Program-made: the position numbers and the translations under genes
In this document: positions 1 through 8,805 of the stretch, in pieces
How the letters are laid out: the number at the start of each line of letters is the position of its first letter
Numbering within the stretch: the stretch's first letter is position 1
The notes under the pieces: model-generated
Told to the model about the DNA's origin: nothing
The model's database searches: none
What the model saw: the letters and a program-made list of their open reading frames with translations, nothing else
DNA from: Paraburkholderia sp. BL10I2N1
GTDB taxonomy: Bacteria > Pseudomonadota > Gammaproteobacteria > Burkholderiales > Burkholderiaceae
NCBI RefSeq assembly: GCF_004361815.1
Contig: NZ_SNWA01000002.1
Location: 2,852,001 to 2,916,000 of the forward strand
Direction of reading: 5' to 3'
DNA length: 64,000 nt

Positions 1-2
1 TC

Positions 3-785
3 GAACGCTGGCTGCAGACCGAGTGGCCCAACATGAAAGTGCGTCTTGCGTCGGTGACCGACCACTGGGCGACATTCGCCGTGGTGGGGCCGAAGAGCCG
101 CAAGGTGTTGCAGAAGGTGTGCAGCGACATCGATTTTGCCAACGCAGCTTTCCCGTTCATGACCTACCGTGAAGGGACTGTCGCGGGCGTGGCGGTGCGT
201 GTGATGCGCATCAGCTTCTCCGGTGAGCTCGCGTATGAAGTGAACGTGCCGGCGAATCTCGGTCGCGCTGTCTGGGAAGCATTGATGGCGGCAGGCGCCG
301 AATCCGACATCACGCCGTACGGCACGGAAACGATGCACGTGTTGCGCGCGGAGAAGGGCTACATCATCGTTGGCCAGGACACGGACGGTTCAATCACGCC
401 GCACGATCTCGGCATGGGCGGACTGGTCGCGAAGTCGAAGGACTTCCTTGGCAGGCGCTCGCTGTCGCGCCCGGATACCGCGAAGGAAGGCCGCAAGCAG
501 TTCGTCGGCCTGCTGTCGGAGGATTCGACGTTTGTGATTCCGGAAGGCAGCCAGATCGTTGCAGGACCTTTCTCCGGCGATACCGCGCCGATGCTCGGCC
601 ACGTGACGTCGAGCTATTACAGCCCGATCCTCAAGCGCTCGATTGCACTGGCTGTCGTCAAGGGCGGCCTCGGCAAGATGGGTGAAAACGTGACGATCCC
701 GCTTGCGAACGGCAAGCAGATCGCGGCGAAGATTTCGAGCCCGGTTTTCTACGATACCGAAGGAGTGCGTCAACATGTGGAATGA
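3..785 (+). CDS. soxA: Sarcosine oxidase alpha subunit, 3' end (partial)
   Basis: This is the end of the large subunit of heterotetrameric sarcosine oxidase, which demethylates sarcosine to glycine and hands the one-carbon unit to tetrahydrofolate in the cytoplasm. The frame is already open at base 3, so only the last 260 residues of a subunit that is normally about 1,000 long are here. What is visible is the C-terminal folate-binding region of the GcvT (aminomethyltransferase) type, with RISFSGELAYEV near residue 69 and YGTETMHVLRAEKGY further on. The stop overlaps the start of soxG by 11 bases, which points to translational coupling. Identification is firm; the N-terminal FAD/NAD part cannot be judged. 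Confidence 0.93.
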   Translation, partial: ERWLQTEWPNMKVRLASVTDHWATFAVVGPKSRKVLQKVCSDIDFANAAFPFMTYREGTVAGVAVRVMRISFSGELAYEVNVPANLGRAVWEALMAAGAESDITPYGTETMHVLRAEKGYIIVGQDTDGSITPHDLGMGGLVAKSKDFLGRRSLSRPDTAKEGRKQFVGLLSEDSTFVIPEGSQIVAGPFSGDTAPMLGHVTSSYYSPILKRSIALAVVKGGLGKMGENVTIPLANGKQIAAKISSPVFYDTEGVRQHVE

Positions 786-1425
786 AGCAAGAAGCAAGGC
801 GCCGGACGCGGCTTCGACGATCGCGCAGCGCGCGGCCGGGTCGGTGTGGCAGGAGTCCCCGCTCGTCGGCGTGGAGGATCTGCTCAAGGCGAATCACGCA
901 GCCGCATCGAAGAAATTCCGTTTGGGCGAGCGGCCGTTTCTCGAACTCGTGAACCTGCGCGGCGATCCTGCCGATGCGGCGTTCGCGAGCGCGGTGGCAA
1001 ACGTGACGGGTTGCCGTCCGCCTGCAAAACCGAATACGGTTGTCCGTGGCAACGGCTATGACGTGCTGTGGCTTGGTCCCGACGAGTTCCTCGTGCGTTC
1101 GCAACAGCAGCAGGGAGCGACGCTCGAAGTGAAACTTCGCGAGGCGCTGGCAGGACAGTTCGCGTCGGCGGTGGATGTCGGCAGCGGCTATACGGTGCTC
1201 GAAGTGAGCGGAGAGAACGTGCGTGATGTGATCGCGCGAGGCTGTCCGCTCGATCTGCATCCGCGCGTCCTCGCGCCGGGGCAATGCGCGCAGAGTCATT
1301 ACTTCAAGGCGTCGATCGTGCTGGTGCCGGTGTCGGACGATACATACGAGCTTGTGATACGCCGCAGCTTCGCCGACTATTTCTGCCGGATCATGCTCGA
1401 CGCGGCTGCGCCGCTGATGTCGTGA
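775..1425 (+). CDS. soxG: Sarcosine oxidase gamma subunit
   Basis: Small gamma subunit (216 residues, normal for the family) of heterotetrameric sarcosine oxidase. The subunit is a GcvT-like fold; seen here are LVNLRGDPADAAF, the WLGPDEFLV segment, and near the C-terminus a stretch ending DYFCRIMLDAA that is typical of SoxG. The ATG at 775 was chosen because it overlaps the soxA stop by 11 bases and gives the usual length; the open frame continues upstream only as a shadow. Its own stop overlaps the next start by four bases. The three genes therefore look like one tightly coupled transcription unit. Confidence 0.92.
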   Translation: MWNEARSKAPDAASTIAQRAAGSVWQESPLVGVEDLLKANHAAASKKFRLGERPFLELVNLRGDPADAAFASAVANVTGCRPPAKPNTVVRGNGYDVLWLGPDEFLVRSQQQQGATLEVKLREALAGQFASAVDVGSGYTVLEVSGENVRDVIARGCPLDLHPRVLAPGQCAQSHYFKASIVLVPVSDDTYELVIRRSFADYFCRIMLDAAAPLMS

Positions 1426-1883
1426 AACCCGTCGAGTCCATTGCGTCTTTTGCACCGCCGCCGCGCGCTGGGCGCGGCTGGCGCGTGTTCATCGACGAAC
1501 TCGTCGTCACCGCGCGCATCGGCATTCATGCACACGAGCATGAAGCGCCGCAGCCCCTGGTGATCGACGCGAGCCTTGCCTATAGCGGCGAGCCGTCGGA
1601 GGATAGCGCGCACGCGATGATCGACTATGAGCGGTATTGCGAACGTGTCACGGCGTTTCTTTCGCGCAAGCCGCATACCCGTCTGCTCGAAACACTCGTG
1701 GTAAAACTCGCTGTGCTTTCGTTCAGCGAATGGCCGGCGCTCCATGCGCTGACAATCGCGCTGCACAAGCCGAAGATTCGCGAAGGCACGCGACGTATTG
1801 GCGTGGAACTCGACTGGACGCGCGCCGACTACGAAGCGTGGCGCGTGCAGGCGCGTTTGCGGGCCGAAACCGCGTCGGTTTGA
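1422..1883 (+). CDS. folB: Dihydroneopterin aldolase, in the sarcosine oxidase operon
   Basis: FolB-family enzyme (153 residues; typical members are about 120, the extra being an N-terminal tail). It would convert 7,8-dihydroneopterin to 6-hydroxymethyl-dihydropterin and glycolaldehyde in folate synthesis. Family signatures seen are RIGIHAHEHEAPQPLVID near residue 31 (pterin-binding region), RLLETLV in the middle, and the lysine of ALHKPKI near the end that matches the catalytic lysine. GTG at 1422 was chosen because it gives a GTGA overlap with the soxG stop. A folB copy inside a sox operon makes sense because sarcosine oxidase needs tetrahydrofolate to capture the methyl carbon; that link is inference. 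Confidence 0.88.
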   Translation: MKPVESIASFAPPPRAGRGWRVFIDELVVTARIGIHAHEHEAPQPLVIDASLAYSGEPSEDSAHAMIDYERYCERVTAFLSRKPHTRLLETLVVKLAVLSFSEWPALHALTIALHKPKIREGTRRIGVELDWTRADYEAWRVQARLRAETASV

Positions 1884-1908
1884 ACGACACGAAAGCGAGG
1901 TCTTGACC

Positions 1909-2226
1909 ATGCCACGCGCCCAGACGTCCCAACTCGTCAAACAGGCCTACGAGGCAGGCGATCCCGGTGCAGCCGTGGCGCTGCTCGAGCAAAGCATTGC
2001 GCTAGGACATCGAAGAATCGCGCTTATCCGCTACCTGCAGGCACAACATCTGGATGCACCGCTCGACGCCCGGCATCACGATTACGTGCGTGGCGTCGCC
2101 GCACGGATGAGTGCGGCGACGCTTGCGCGCGTGGTCGGCGAGGCGAGGGCGCGTGCACGGCGGGGGACGGCCCTCGCTCCTCTCGCATGCGCCGTTGATG
2201 CAGACGCGCATGCAACGCTGCCCTGA
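1909..2226 (+). CDS. Hypothetical protein, last gene of the sox operon
   Basis: A 105-residue protein I do not recognise. It begins with ATG at 1909, 25 bases after folB on the same strand, so it is probably co-transcribed with the sarcosine oxidase genes. The first 70 residues look helical, with the repeated pattern QAYEAGDPGAAVALLEQSIALGHRRIA reading like a TPR-type helix pair. The C-terminal third is rich in Arg and Ala. No signal peptide or membrane segment. It is followed at 2236-2249 by a 14-base palindrome (GAAAGCCGGCTTTC) that overlaps the end of the convergent LysR gene. Function unknown. Confidence 0.6.
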   Translation: MPRAQTSQLVKQAYEAGDPGAAVALLEQSIALGHRRIALIRYLQAQHLDAPLDARHHDYVRGVAARMSAATLARVVGEARARARRGTALAPLACAVDADAHATLP

Positions 2227-2247
2227 GCGCTGCCCGAAAGCCGGCTT

Positions 2248-3213
2248 TCAGCTCACCTCGTCCGGGTGCAAGCCACGCAACAACTGACGTACCCGCGACA
2301 TATCCTGACTCACCCCTTCCGCCTGCTCGAATAGCTGGGCAAGCCAGTCGACAAACGCACGCACGCGCGGCGACATCTGACGGTTCTTCACGTAGGCCAC
2401 GGATACCGGCATCGGCACCGGCTTCCATTGGGGCAGCACTTCGCGCAGTTGTCCCGAGTCGAGGTACGGTTGCGCGGCAATGCGCGCCGGTTGGATCAGG
2501 CCAAGCCCTTGCAGGCCGCAGGTCAGGTACGCCTGTTCGTCGGTCATCTTGATGTAGCCGTTGACCTTCACGTTCAGCGCGGACCCGCCGACCTCGAAAT
2601 CGAAATCGACCGACCGCCCGTTGCGCGACGACATGCAGTTCACCGCGATGTGATTCTCCAGTTCATCGAGGCTCGTCGGCATCCCGTAACGCGCGAGATA
2701 CCCGGGGCTCGCACACGTCACGTGTTCGATCGTGCCGAGCCGCCGCGCCGCGAGGCCGGAATCGGGAAGCTCGCCGAGCTGGATACTGCAGTCGACCGCT
2801 TCGCCGACCAGATCCACCGCGCGGTTGCTCACACCGATCGCGAGATCGATGTTCGGATAGCGCGTATGAAAATCGTCGAGCGCGGGCAGCACGAGCGCGG
2901 TCCCGACCGCACCCGGCATTTCGACACGCAGACGCCCGCTGAGATTGTCGGTGGCATGACGCAGGCTCGATTCCATGTCGTCGATATCCGCGAGGATCTG
3001 CGCGCAGCGCTCGTAGTACTCCGCGCCTTCCGCCGTCACGCTGAGACGTCGCGTGGTGCGCACGAGCAGTTGCGTGCCGAGCAGCGCTTCGAGATTCTGG
3101 ACAATCGTGGTGCAGGTGGCGCGCGGTATGGCGAGCGATTCAGCGGCGCGCGTAAAGCTGTTGGTATCGACAATGCGAATGAAAGTGCGCATCGCCTGGA
3201 TACGATCGATCAC
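2248..3213 (-). CDS. LysR-family transcriptional regulator
   Basis: A 321-residue LysR-type regulator. An N-terminal winged helix-turn-helix (residues 1-60: FIRIVDTNSFTRAAESL, then a recognition helix ending in RTTRRLSVT) is followed by a periplasmic-binding-protein-like effector domain. The pattern, with YYERCAQILADIDDMESSL in the linker, fits the CrgA/DntR-like clade common in Burkholderiaceae. The nearest same-strand neighbour is the alcohol dehydrogenase upstream at 3506-4558, but a strong terminator lies between them. No divergent target gene is present, so its regulon is unclear. ATG at 3213 gives a standard N-terminus. Confidence 0.9.
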   Translation of the reverse strand: MIDRIQAMRTFIRIVDTNSFTRAAESLAIPRATCTTIVQNLEALLGTQLLVRTTRRLSVTAEGAEYYERCAQILADIDDMESSLRHATDNLSGRLRVEMPGAVGTALVLPALDDFHTRYPNIDLAIGVSNRAVDLVGEAVDCSIQLGELPDSGLAARRLGTIEHVTCASPGYLARYGMPTSLDELENHIAVNCMSSRNGRSVDFDFEVGGSALNVKVNGYIKMTDEQAYLTCGLQGLGLIQPARIAAQPYLDSGQLREVLPQWKPVPMPVSVAYVKNRQMSPRVRAFVDWLAQLFEQAEGVSQDMSRVRQLLRGLHPDEVS

Positions 3214-3437
3214 GGACAGGCTCCTCTTGAGAGGTCAGACTGGATGCAGGCGCGACGGTCAACCGCATGAAGCAGGACGGATGGCCGGGCAGTGTTGATA
3301 TCGTAGGTCTCAGGCGCCGTTCGGGGAATGGCTGACAGTCTGAACGATTTGCCTGATTCTCCTGGATTGCGGAGAAACCGCGTTTTAGTGCTCACGCCGG
3401 GACAGAGCGGCGATACAGCGTGGTGCAGCAACGAAAA

Positions 3438-3465
3438 CAGGCCACGCGCAATCGCGCGTGGCCTG
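3438..3465 (-). terminator. Rho-independent terminator of the alcohol dehydrogenase gene
   Basis: A perfect 12-base-pair stem (CAGGCCACGCGC on the plus strand) with a four-base loop. On the minus strand it is followed by TTTTCGT, which is the usual layout for an intrinsic terminator reading out of the gene that ends at 3506. Confidence 0.8.
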
Positions 3466-3505
3466 CCGGCAGGAACGTGAACTGCGCGCGAACCGCGCGC
3501 TCGCG

Positions 3506-4558
3506 TTACTGACGCAGCGAGTTGATATCGATCACGAAGCGGTATTTCACATCGCTTTTCAGCATCCGCTCGTAAGCGTCGTTGATCTTCTGCATCGAGA
3601 TCATCTCGATGTCCGAGGTAATGCCGTGCTCGCCGCAGAAGTCGAGCATCTCCTGCGTTTCCGCGATGCCGCCGATCAGCGAGCCGGCAAGACGCCTGCG
3701 CTTGAAGATCAGGTTGAACACCTGCGGCGACGGATGATCGTGCTCCGGTGCGCCCACCAGCGTCATCGTGCCATCGCGCTTGAGCAGGCTGATGAACGGA
3801 TTCAGGTCATGCGGCGCGGCCACCGTGTTAAGAATGAAATCGAAGCTGTTCGCGTGCGCTTCCATTTCCTGCGGGTTCTTCGAGATCACTACTTCATCCG
3901 CGCCGAGCCGCTTTGCGTCTTCGACTTTCGACGTCGATGTCGTAAATAGCACGACGTGGGCGCCCATTGCATGAGCGAGCTTGACACCCATATGGCCCAG
4001 ACCGCCGAGCCCGACGATGCCGACCTTCTTGCCGGGGCAGGCGCCCCATTGGCGCAACGGCGAGTAGGTCGTAATGCCGGCGCACAGCAGCGGTGCGACG
4101 CCGGCCGGGTCGAGGTTTTGCGGCACACGCAGCACAAAGGCTTCATCCACGACGAGCTCAGTCGAATAGCCGCCGTACGTGTTCTCGCCGGTTACCCGAT
4201 CCTGGCCGTTATACGTACCGACAAAACCCACTTCGCAATATTGTTCGAGACCTTCCATGCAACTCGGACACGTGCGGCACGAATCGACGAGGCAACCAAC
4301 GCCAACGAGATCGCCAACCTTGTAATGCGAGACCTGCGGGCCGACAGCCGTCACGCGACCGACGATTTCATGACCCGGCACGACCGGGTAGACCGTGTTC
4401 TTCCATTCATTGCGCGCCGTGTGCAGGTCGGAATGACATACACCACAGAACAACACATCCATTTGCACATCGTGATCGCGCAGCTTGCGGCGTTGAAGTT
4501 CAAACGGAGCAAGCCTCGACTCAGCGTCGCGAGCGGCATAGGCGTAAGTCGTGTTCAC
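3506..4558 (-). CDS. NAD(P)-dependent zinc alcohol dehydrogenase (YahK/CAD type)
   Basis: Medium-chain, zinc-dependent alcohol/aldehyde reductase of 350 residues, a cytoplasmic enzyme of the cinnamyl-alcohol-dehydrogenase or YahK group. Seen: FCGVCHSDLHTARNEW (catalytic Cys/His), VVPGHEIVGRV, the four structural-zinc cysteines in VDSCRTCPSCMEGLEQYC, and the nucleotide-binding GIVGLGGLGHMGVKLA. Such enzymes reduce a broad range of aldehydes with NADPH. It is divergent from an AraC-type regulator with a 241-base shared upstream region, the same layout as yqhD/yqhC in enteric bacteria, so aldehyde-responsive control is likely. That regulation is inference. Confidence 0.92.
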   Translation of the reverse strand: MNTTYAYAARDAESRLAPFELQRRKLRDHDVQMDVLFCGVCHSDLHTARNEWKNTVYPVVPGHEIVGRVTAVGPQVSHYKVGDLVGVGCLVDSCRTCPSCMEGLEQYCEVGFVGTYNGQDRVTGENTYGGYSTELVVDEAFVLRVPQNLDPAGVAPLLCAGITTYSPLRQWGACPGKKVGIVGLGGLGHMGVKLAHAMGAHVVLFTTSTSKVEDAKRLGADEVVISKNPQEMEAHANSFDFILNTVAAPHDLNPFISLLKRDGTMTLVGAPEHDHPSPQVFNLIFKRRRLAGSLIGGIAETQEMLDFCGEHGITSDIEMISMQKINDAYERMLKSDVKYRFVIDINSLRQ

Positions 4559-4799
4559 AGGGCCTCCAGCTGGAAAGAATTGACAGGTCCTGCCGGGGAC
4601 AGGACCAGAGATGGCGCAGGGCTTTGCGGCAGGGTTCCCATCGTAGGGTCGGTCGTCATCCTGGGAAAGACCTGAAGGTCTTAAAGGTTTGCCTGTTTCT
4701 CCTGGGCGCGCACATTTCCGGCCGATTGGTGCTAGATTTCAAGCCGGATTCTCCCGCCGCACGCGAGGTGGCGCTAAACAGACATACAGCAGGCACGTT

Positions 4800-5768
4800 A
4801 TGGAAATGATCCGGTCGTCAGCCCCGTTCGTCAGTCCCGCGCAGAAGCGGATGGTTGAACTGCTCGGCACGCTCGCTCCGGCAGAGGGCTATACGCAGTC
4901 GTGTCTGGACGGCGTGCGCTTCATGCGCTCGAACCGGCCGATCCCGCGCACGCCGGTGTTGTACGAACCGAGCATCGTGATTGTCTGTCAGGGTCGCAAG
5001 CGCGGCTATCTCGGCGATGAAGTCTTCGTCTACGACGCCCAGCAATTTCTGGTCCTGTCGGTGCCACTGCCGTTCGAGAGCGAGACCGACGCCAGCGAAG
5101 AGGAGCCGTTGCTGGCGATTTCGATTCGCGTCGATCTGACGACCATCGCGAAATTGCTGATGGCGTTGAACGACACGCGAGGGGCGACGCGCACCGAGCC
5201 CAAGGGGATTTATTCGACCGCGCTCGACCAGCCGTTGAGCGACGCGATACTTCGTTTGCTGGAGGCGCTGGTATCGCCGCTCGACGCGCGCATTCTCGGA
5301 CCATCGATCGTGCGGGAGATTTTCTACCGCGTGCTGAAAAGCGAGCAGGGCGACGCGCTGCGCGCAGCGCTCACGCACCAGCATCATTTCGGCCGAATCG
5401 CGAAGGCCCTGCGGCTCATCCATGCGGACTATCGCGGCGATCTCGACGTCGAGACACTTGCGCGCGAGGCCGGCATGAGTCTCGCCGTGTTTCATGCCCA
5501 GTTCAAGCTGGTTACATCGACTTCGCCGATGCAGTACGTGAAGGCGACGCGGCTGCATCACGCCCGGCTCATGATGGTGCAGGATGGGCTGAGCGCGGGC
5601 GCGGCGGCTGCGCGCGTCGGGTACGAGAGCGCGTCCCAGTTCAGCCGCGAGTTCAAGCGGCTATTCGGCAGCAGCCCCGTTGAAGAAGTGCGTCGGGTGC
5701 GGACGACCTTCGATGTGCCCGCGCCGCGACTGCCGACGTCGACCGCGCGTGACGTGACGGCCGTTTGA
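4800..5768 (+). CDS. AraC-family regulator with AraC_N domain (YqhC-like)
   Basis: A 322-residue regulator with the AraC_N-type N-terminal domain (residues 15-170: RTPVLYEPSIVIVCQGRKRGYLG, then YDAQQFLVLSVPLPFE) and a C-terminal double helix-turn-helix (AREAGMSLAVFHAQFKLVTS, then AARVGYESASQFSREFKRLFG). This domain pair is that of YqhC, which activates aldehyde reductase genes. ATG at 4800 was chosen because it starts just before the conserved domain; the open frame runs further upstream without support. It is divergent from the zinc alcohol dehydrogenase at 3506-4558 and probably controls it. Confidence 0.9.
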   Translation: MEMIRSSAPFVSPAQKRMVELLGTLAPAEGYTQSCLDGVRFMRSNRPIPRTPVLYEPSIVIVCQGRKRGYLGDEVFVYDAQQFLVLSVPLPFESETDASEEEPLLAISIRVDLTTIAKLLMALNDTRGATRTEPKGIYSTALDQPLSDAILRLLEALVSPLDARILGPSIVREIFYRVLKSEQGDALRAALTHQHHFGRIAKALRLIHADYRGDLDVETLAREAGMSLAVFHAQFKLVTSTSPMQYVKATRLHHARLMMVQDGLSAGAAAARVGYESASQFSREFKRLFGSSPVEEVRRVRTTFDVPAPRLPTSTARDVTAV

Positions 5769-5897
5769 GCCGGGGAGGAACGGGCGGGCCACGCTGCCGG
5801 AGACGGGTAATTCCGATACCAGCATGATTCGACAACTGGTTGCGTGACTCATGCGCCGATACGATGGAAGCATTCACACTTCCATGAGGTCCTGGCA

Positions 5898-6239
5898 ATG
5901 AAACGCTTCCACATCGCACTGGCAGTCGCAAACCTCGACGAATCGATCGCCGACTACAGCATGCGTCTGGGACAGCCGCCTGCGGCGGTCGTGCCCGGTC
6001 TGTACGCGATGTGGCGCACGGACCTGCTCAATTTTTCGATCAATGAATCACCCGAAAAGGCAGGCCAGTTGCGGCACGTCGGATTCGAGGACGATTCAGC
6101 GCAGGACTATACGAAGAGCGAAGACGTCAACGGTCTGGAGTGGGAGCCGTTTTCCGCGATGGAGCAGGACCGGCGGATCGTCGATACGTATGGTGTGGCG
6201 ATCCGTCCGGCAGGAAGCTGGGCGACCTTACCGGGTTGA
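5898..6239 (+). CDS. Small VOC/glyoxalase-like protein
   Basis: A 113-residue protein starting MKRFHIALAVANLDESIADYS, which is the opening strand and helix of the vicinal-oxygen-chelate (glyoxalase/bleomycin-resistance) fold; LRHVGFEDD follows in the middle. Only one beta-alpha-beta-beta-beta module would fit, so it would act as a dimer. Family members bind metal and act on varied small molecules, so no substrate can be assigned. ATG at 5898 is preceded by a weak purine stretch. It is about 130 bases after the AraC-type gene and may be transcribed separately. Confidence 0.7.
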   Translation: MKRFHIALAVANLDESIADYSMRLGQPPAAVVPGLYAMWRTDLLNFSINESPEKAGQLRHVGFEDDSAQDYTKSEDVNGLEWEPFSAMEQDRRIVDTYGVAIRPAGSWATLPG

Positions 6240-6503
6240 TGGGCGGCGAGCGGTCCGCGCGAGCCGCCGCTGTTGCTTTGCAGCTTCGCGGGTCTCTTCG
6301 ATGCGCGTATCGCTTTCGCGATCAGCGCAACTTTATTCGCCATGCTGGCCTGCCGCCGCGTGAAGATGGGCAAGTCCGCGGCCGCGCGTCAACGCGCGTC
6401 GCCATTGGCCATGCTGGCATGGCTCCAGCGCCTATACTTTTTGCACAGCAGTGCGATTTTCCGCAACCGCCTGTTGCAACTCATTTGTCACAGGAGACAG
6501 GTC

Positions 6504-6806
6504 ATGGTCAAAACAGCCTTGTTCGTCCGGCTCGAAGCGAAGCCGGGCAAGGAGAAGGACGTCGAGAATTTCCTGCTGGGCGGATTGCCGCTTGTCAATG
6601 AAGAGCCCGCGACGCTCGCATGGTTCGGCCTGCGCCTCGGACCGTCAACGTTCGGTATCTTCGACGCCTTTCCGGATGAGGCCGGCCGCGACGCCCATCT
6701 GTCGGGCAAGGTGGCCGCAGCGCTGATGGCCCAGGCGGCCGATCTTTTCGCTTCGCCCCCGTCGATCGGGAAACTCGACGTGCTGGCGGCAAAGCTGCCC
6801 GGCTAG
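6504..6806 (+). CDS. Antibiotic-biosynthesis-monooxygenase-like (ABM) protein
   Basis: A 100-residue protein with the ABM ferredoxin-like fold pattern: MVKTALFVRLEAKPGKEKDVENFL at the start, then TLAWFGLRLGPSTFGIFDAFPDEAGRDAHL and a terminal helix region. Such small dimeric proteins include quinol monooxygenases and haem-degrading enzymes; many have no known substrate. The ATG at 6504 is preceded by a good ribosome-binding site (AGGAGA at 6492). A strong hairpin 30 bases after the stop ends the unit. Cytoplasmic. Confidence 0.8.
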   Translation: MVKTALFVRLEAKPGKEKDVENFLLGGLPLVNEEPATLAWFGLRLGPSTFGIFDAFPDEAGRDAHLSGKVAAALMAQAADLFASPPSIGKLDVLAAKLPG

Positions 6807-6835
6807 CTATCCCGTCTGCGCCGAAACCGCGGCCC

Positions 6836-6871
6836 GGCCCATGCCTCGCCGCTTGAGGCGAGGCATGGGCC
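6836..6871. terminator. Bidirectional hairpin between convergent genes
   Basis: A perfect 15-base-pair inverted repeat (GGCCCATGCCTCGCC) with a six-base loop lies between the end of the ABM gene and the end of the broken GGDEF gene. There is no clear T tract on either side, so it may terminate both transcripts or simply protect their ends. Confidence 0.6.
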
Positions 6872-6872
6872 G

Positions 6873-7369
6873 CTACACATTGCCCGGATCGCTGATCTGA
6901 TTGTCGTAGTGCGCGCGTTTTTCGTCGTACATCAGGAGATCGACGCGCTGCACGACAGCCTCAAGACGTTCGCCACGCTGGCACGACGCCGCACCCATCG
7001 GGAAGCTGAGCGTCGAGCCCGGAACTGGTTGTTCAGATCCACGAGCTGACGGATCGTGTCGATCATTGCCGCGCCGCCGCGCTCGTCAGTGCCCGGCAGC
7101 AGTATCGCGAACTCGTCGCCGCCGATACGCGCCGCATGAAGAGGCGTTTCGAGCGCCTTCGCCAGCACTTCACCGGCGCGCCGAAGCAGCGCGTCGCCGG
7201 CGACGTGGCCGAGCTGGTCGTTGACCCGCTTGAGCCCGTTGAGGTCGGCCATGATGACCGTCCCCGGGAACGGCCCGTTCCGTTCGAGCCGGTTCAGTTC
7301 ATCGACATAGAACGAACGGTTGCGCAGCTTCGTCAACACGTCGCGCGACTGGCCGGTCGGGTGGGCGAT
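6873..7369 (-). pseudogene. Diguanylate cyclase (GGDEF) remnant, truncated and frameshifted
   Basis: This minus-strand stretch encodes most of a GGDEF domain: SRDVLTKLRNRSFYVDEL, MADLNGLKRVNDQLGHVAGD, and the active-site motif IGGDEFAILLPG. It is broken. An in-frame stop at 7370-7372 cuts off everything upstream, so no sensor domain remains. After LVDLNNQ the frame shifts near 7020, and the true C-terminus continues in another frame as FPMGAASCQRGERLEAVVQR to a stop at 6873. A GGDEF protein normally has an N-terminal sensory or membrane part. Both lesions make it very unlikely to produce cyclic di-GMP. Confidence 0.8.
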
Positions 7370-7372
7370 TTA

Positions 7373-7729
7373 AGACACGTGCAATACGCGATGATGACAA
7401 TTTCGTTGCCGAAGTAGAGTCATTTTGTGCGGTTGTGGATTTCCGGATTACCGGGTTATATTGAATCCGTCCTGCCATAGGGCGCGAACCTCGCAGGCTT
7501 ACCCCATCTGTCGCTCAGGGCGGTCGCAAAGTGCCCGTCAGTATTTCACGCAGTAAAACAGGTTAATCGGATTTCTGATTTTGTTTTATTGACCGTAATA
7601 AAGCCGTCATAGCGCATTTTCAATGCGTGCCGTTATTGTGGCCTGCGAAGACGGTGCTTCAGAACGCCTCGGGTACGCCGCGCTGGCTGGCGTGAGTTCG
7701 TGACATTACCCCTCCGATCCGGAGACACG
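7373..7729. other. Intergenic region upstream of the patatin gene
   Basis: No gene is seen in these roughly 360 bases. The region is more AT-rich around 7540-7625 and contains a small inverted repeat (CGCATT, three-base loop, at 7613-7627). It probably holds the promoter of the patatin-GntP-SLC13 genes. Confidence 0.5.
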
Positions 7730-8803
7730 ATGGCCGCATCGATACCTGCATCGACTGCATCAACCGCTTCGTCTGATCATCCGTCGCACCAGGTGCCATT
7801 GCCTGTCGACCTTGCGCTGCAGGGCGGGGGCTCGCATGGCGCCTTCACCTGGGGCGTGCTCGACCGGCTGCTCGAGGAGTCCTGGATGCAGATCGAGGGC
7901 ATCTCGGGCACCTCGGCGGGAGCGATGAACGCCGCCGTGCTGGTGACCGGCTATCTGCGCAACGGCCCTCCCGGTGCCCGCGCGGCGCTGGAGGCATTCT
8001 GGCGGCGCGTCTCCGACGACGCACGCTTCAGCCCGTTTCGCCGCAGTCCCATCGACGTGCTGCTCGGCCGCTGGACGCTCGATCATTCGCCGCTGTTCCT
8101 CGCGCTCGATCTGGCGGCGCGCGTGTTCTCGCCTTATGACATGCATCCGGCCGGCGTGAACCCGCTCTATCGCATCCTCGCCGACACGGTTGATTTCGCG
8201 CAGTTGCGCAATGCGCCGATCAAACTGTTCATCACCGCCACGCGTGTGCGCACCGGCCAGGGGCGGGTGTTTCGCAATGCCGAACTCACGCCGGATGTGC
8301 TGCTCGCGTCGGCGTGTCTGCCGACACTTTTCAAGGCTGTCGAAATCGACGGCGAGTCCTACTGGGACGGTGGTTACGCCGGTAATCCGACGATCACGCC
8401 GCTGATCCGCGAATGCAAGTCGAACGACACGCTGCTCGTTCAGGTCAATCCGGTCGAGCGGGCCGAGACACCACGCAGCGCGCGCGACATCATCAGCCGG
8501 CTCAACGAGGTGGCGTTCAATGCGCCGCTGCTCAAGGAATTGCGGATGATCTCGCTGCTACGTCAGGCGGCCGATGCCGGCAGCGACGAAGGGCGCCACT
8601 GGGCCACGATGCGCATTCATCGCATCTCGAGTCCTGCGATGACGGCGCTGGGCTATTCATCGAAACTCAATGCGGAGTGGGCTTTCCTGACGATGCTGCG
8701 CGACGAGGGCCGTCGTGCCGCGGATGAATTTCTTCGGCAGCACGGTGACGCCCTCGGTGTGCGTTCGACGCTCGACCTCAACCAGATGTTCGACGGAGTC
8801 TGA
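7730..8803 (+). CDS. Patatin-like phospholipase
   Basis: A 357-residue patatin-family serine hydrolase. Seen are the oxyanion-hole motif LALQGGGSHGAFTWG near residue 30, the nucleophile elbow GTSAGAMNA near residue 65, and the catalytic Asp in WDGGYAGNP near residue 210. These form the Ser-Asp dyad of bacterial patatins that cleave acyl esters. No signal peptide is evident, so it is probably cytoplasmic. ATG at 7730 was chosen because GGAGA lies just upstream at 7721; an ATG-less extension to 7700 is less likely. Two bases separate it from the GntP permease, so they form an operon. In related bacteria this pair often accompanies hydroxybutyrate metabolism genes, which suggests a link to polyhydroxybutyrate turnover (inference). 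Confidence 0.9.
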   Translation: MAASIPASTASTASSDHPSHQVPLPVDLALQGGGSHGAFTWGVLDRLLEESWMQIEGISGTSAGAMNAAVLVTGYLRNGPPGARAALEAFWRRVSDDARFSPFRRSPIDVLLGRWTLDHSPLFLALDLAARVFSPYDMHPAGVNPLYRILADTVDFAQLRNAPIKLFITATRVRTGQGRVFRNAELTPDVLLASACLPTLFKAVEIDGESYWDGGYAGNPTITPLIRECKSNDTLLVQVNPVERAETPRSARDIISRLNEVAFNAPLLKELRMISLLRQAADAGSDEGRHWATMRIHRISSPAMTALGYSSKLNAEWAFLTMLRDEGRRAADEFLRQHGDALGVRSTLDLNQMFDGV

Positions 8804-8805
8804 CC

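Noticed and set aside
6107..6373. Minus-strand frame of 88 codons between the VOC and ABM genes
   Set aside because: It overlaps the end of the VOC gene, has no clear ribosome-binding site and no recognisable domain; evidence is too weak for a gene call.
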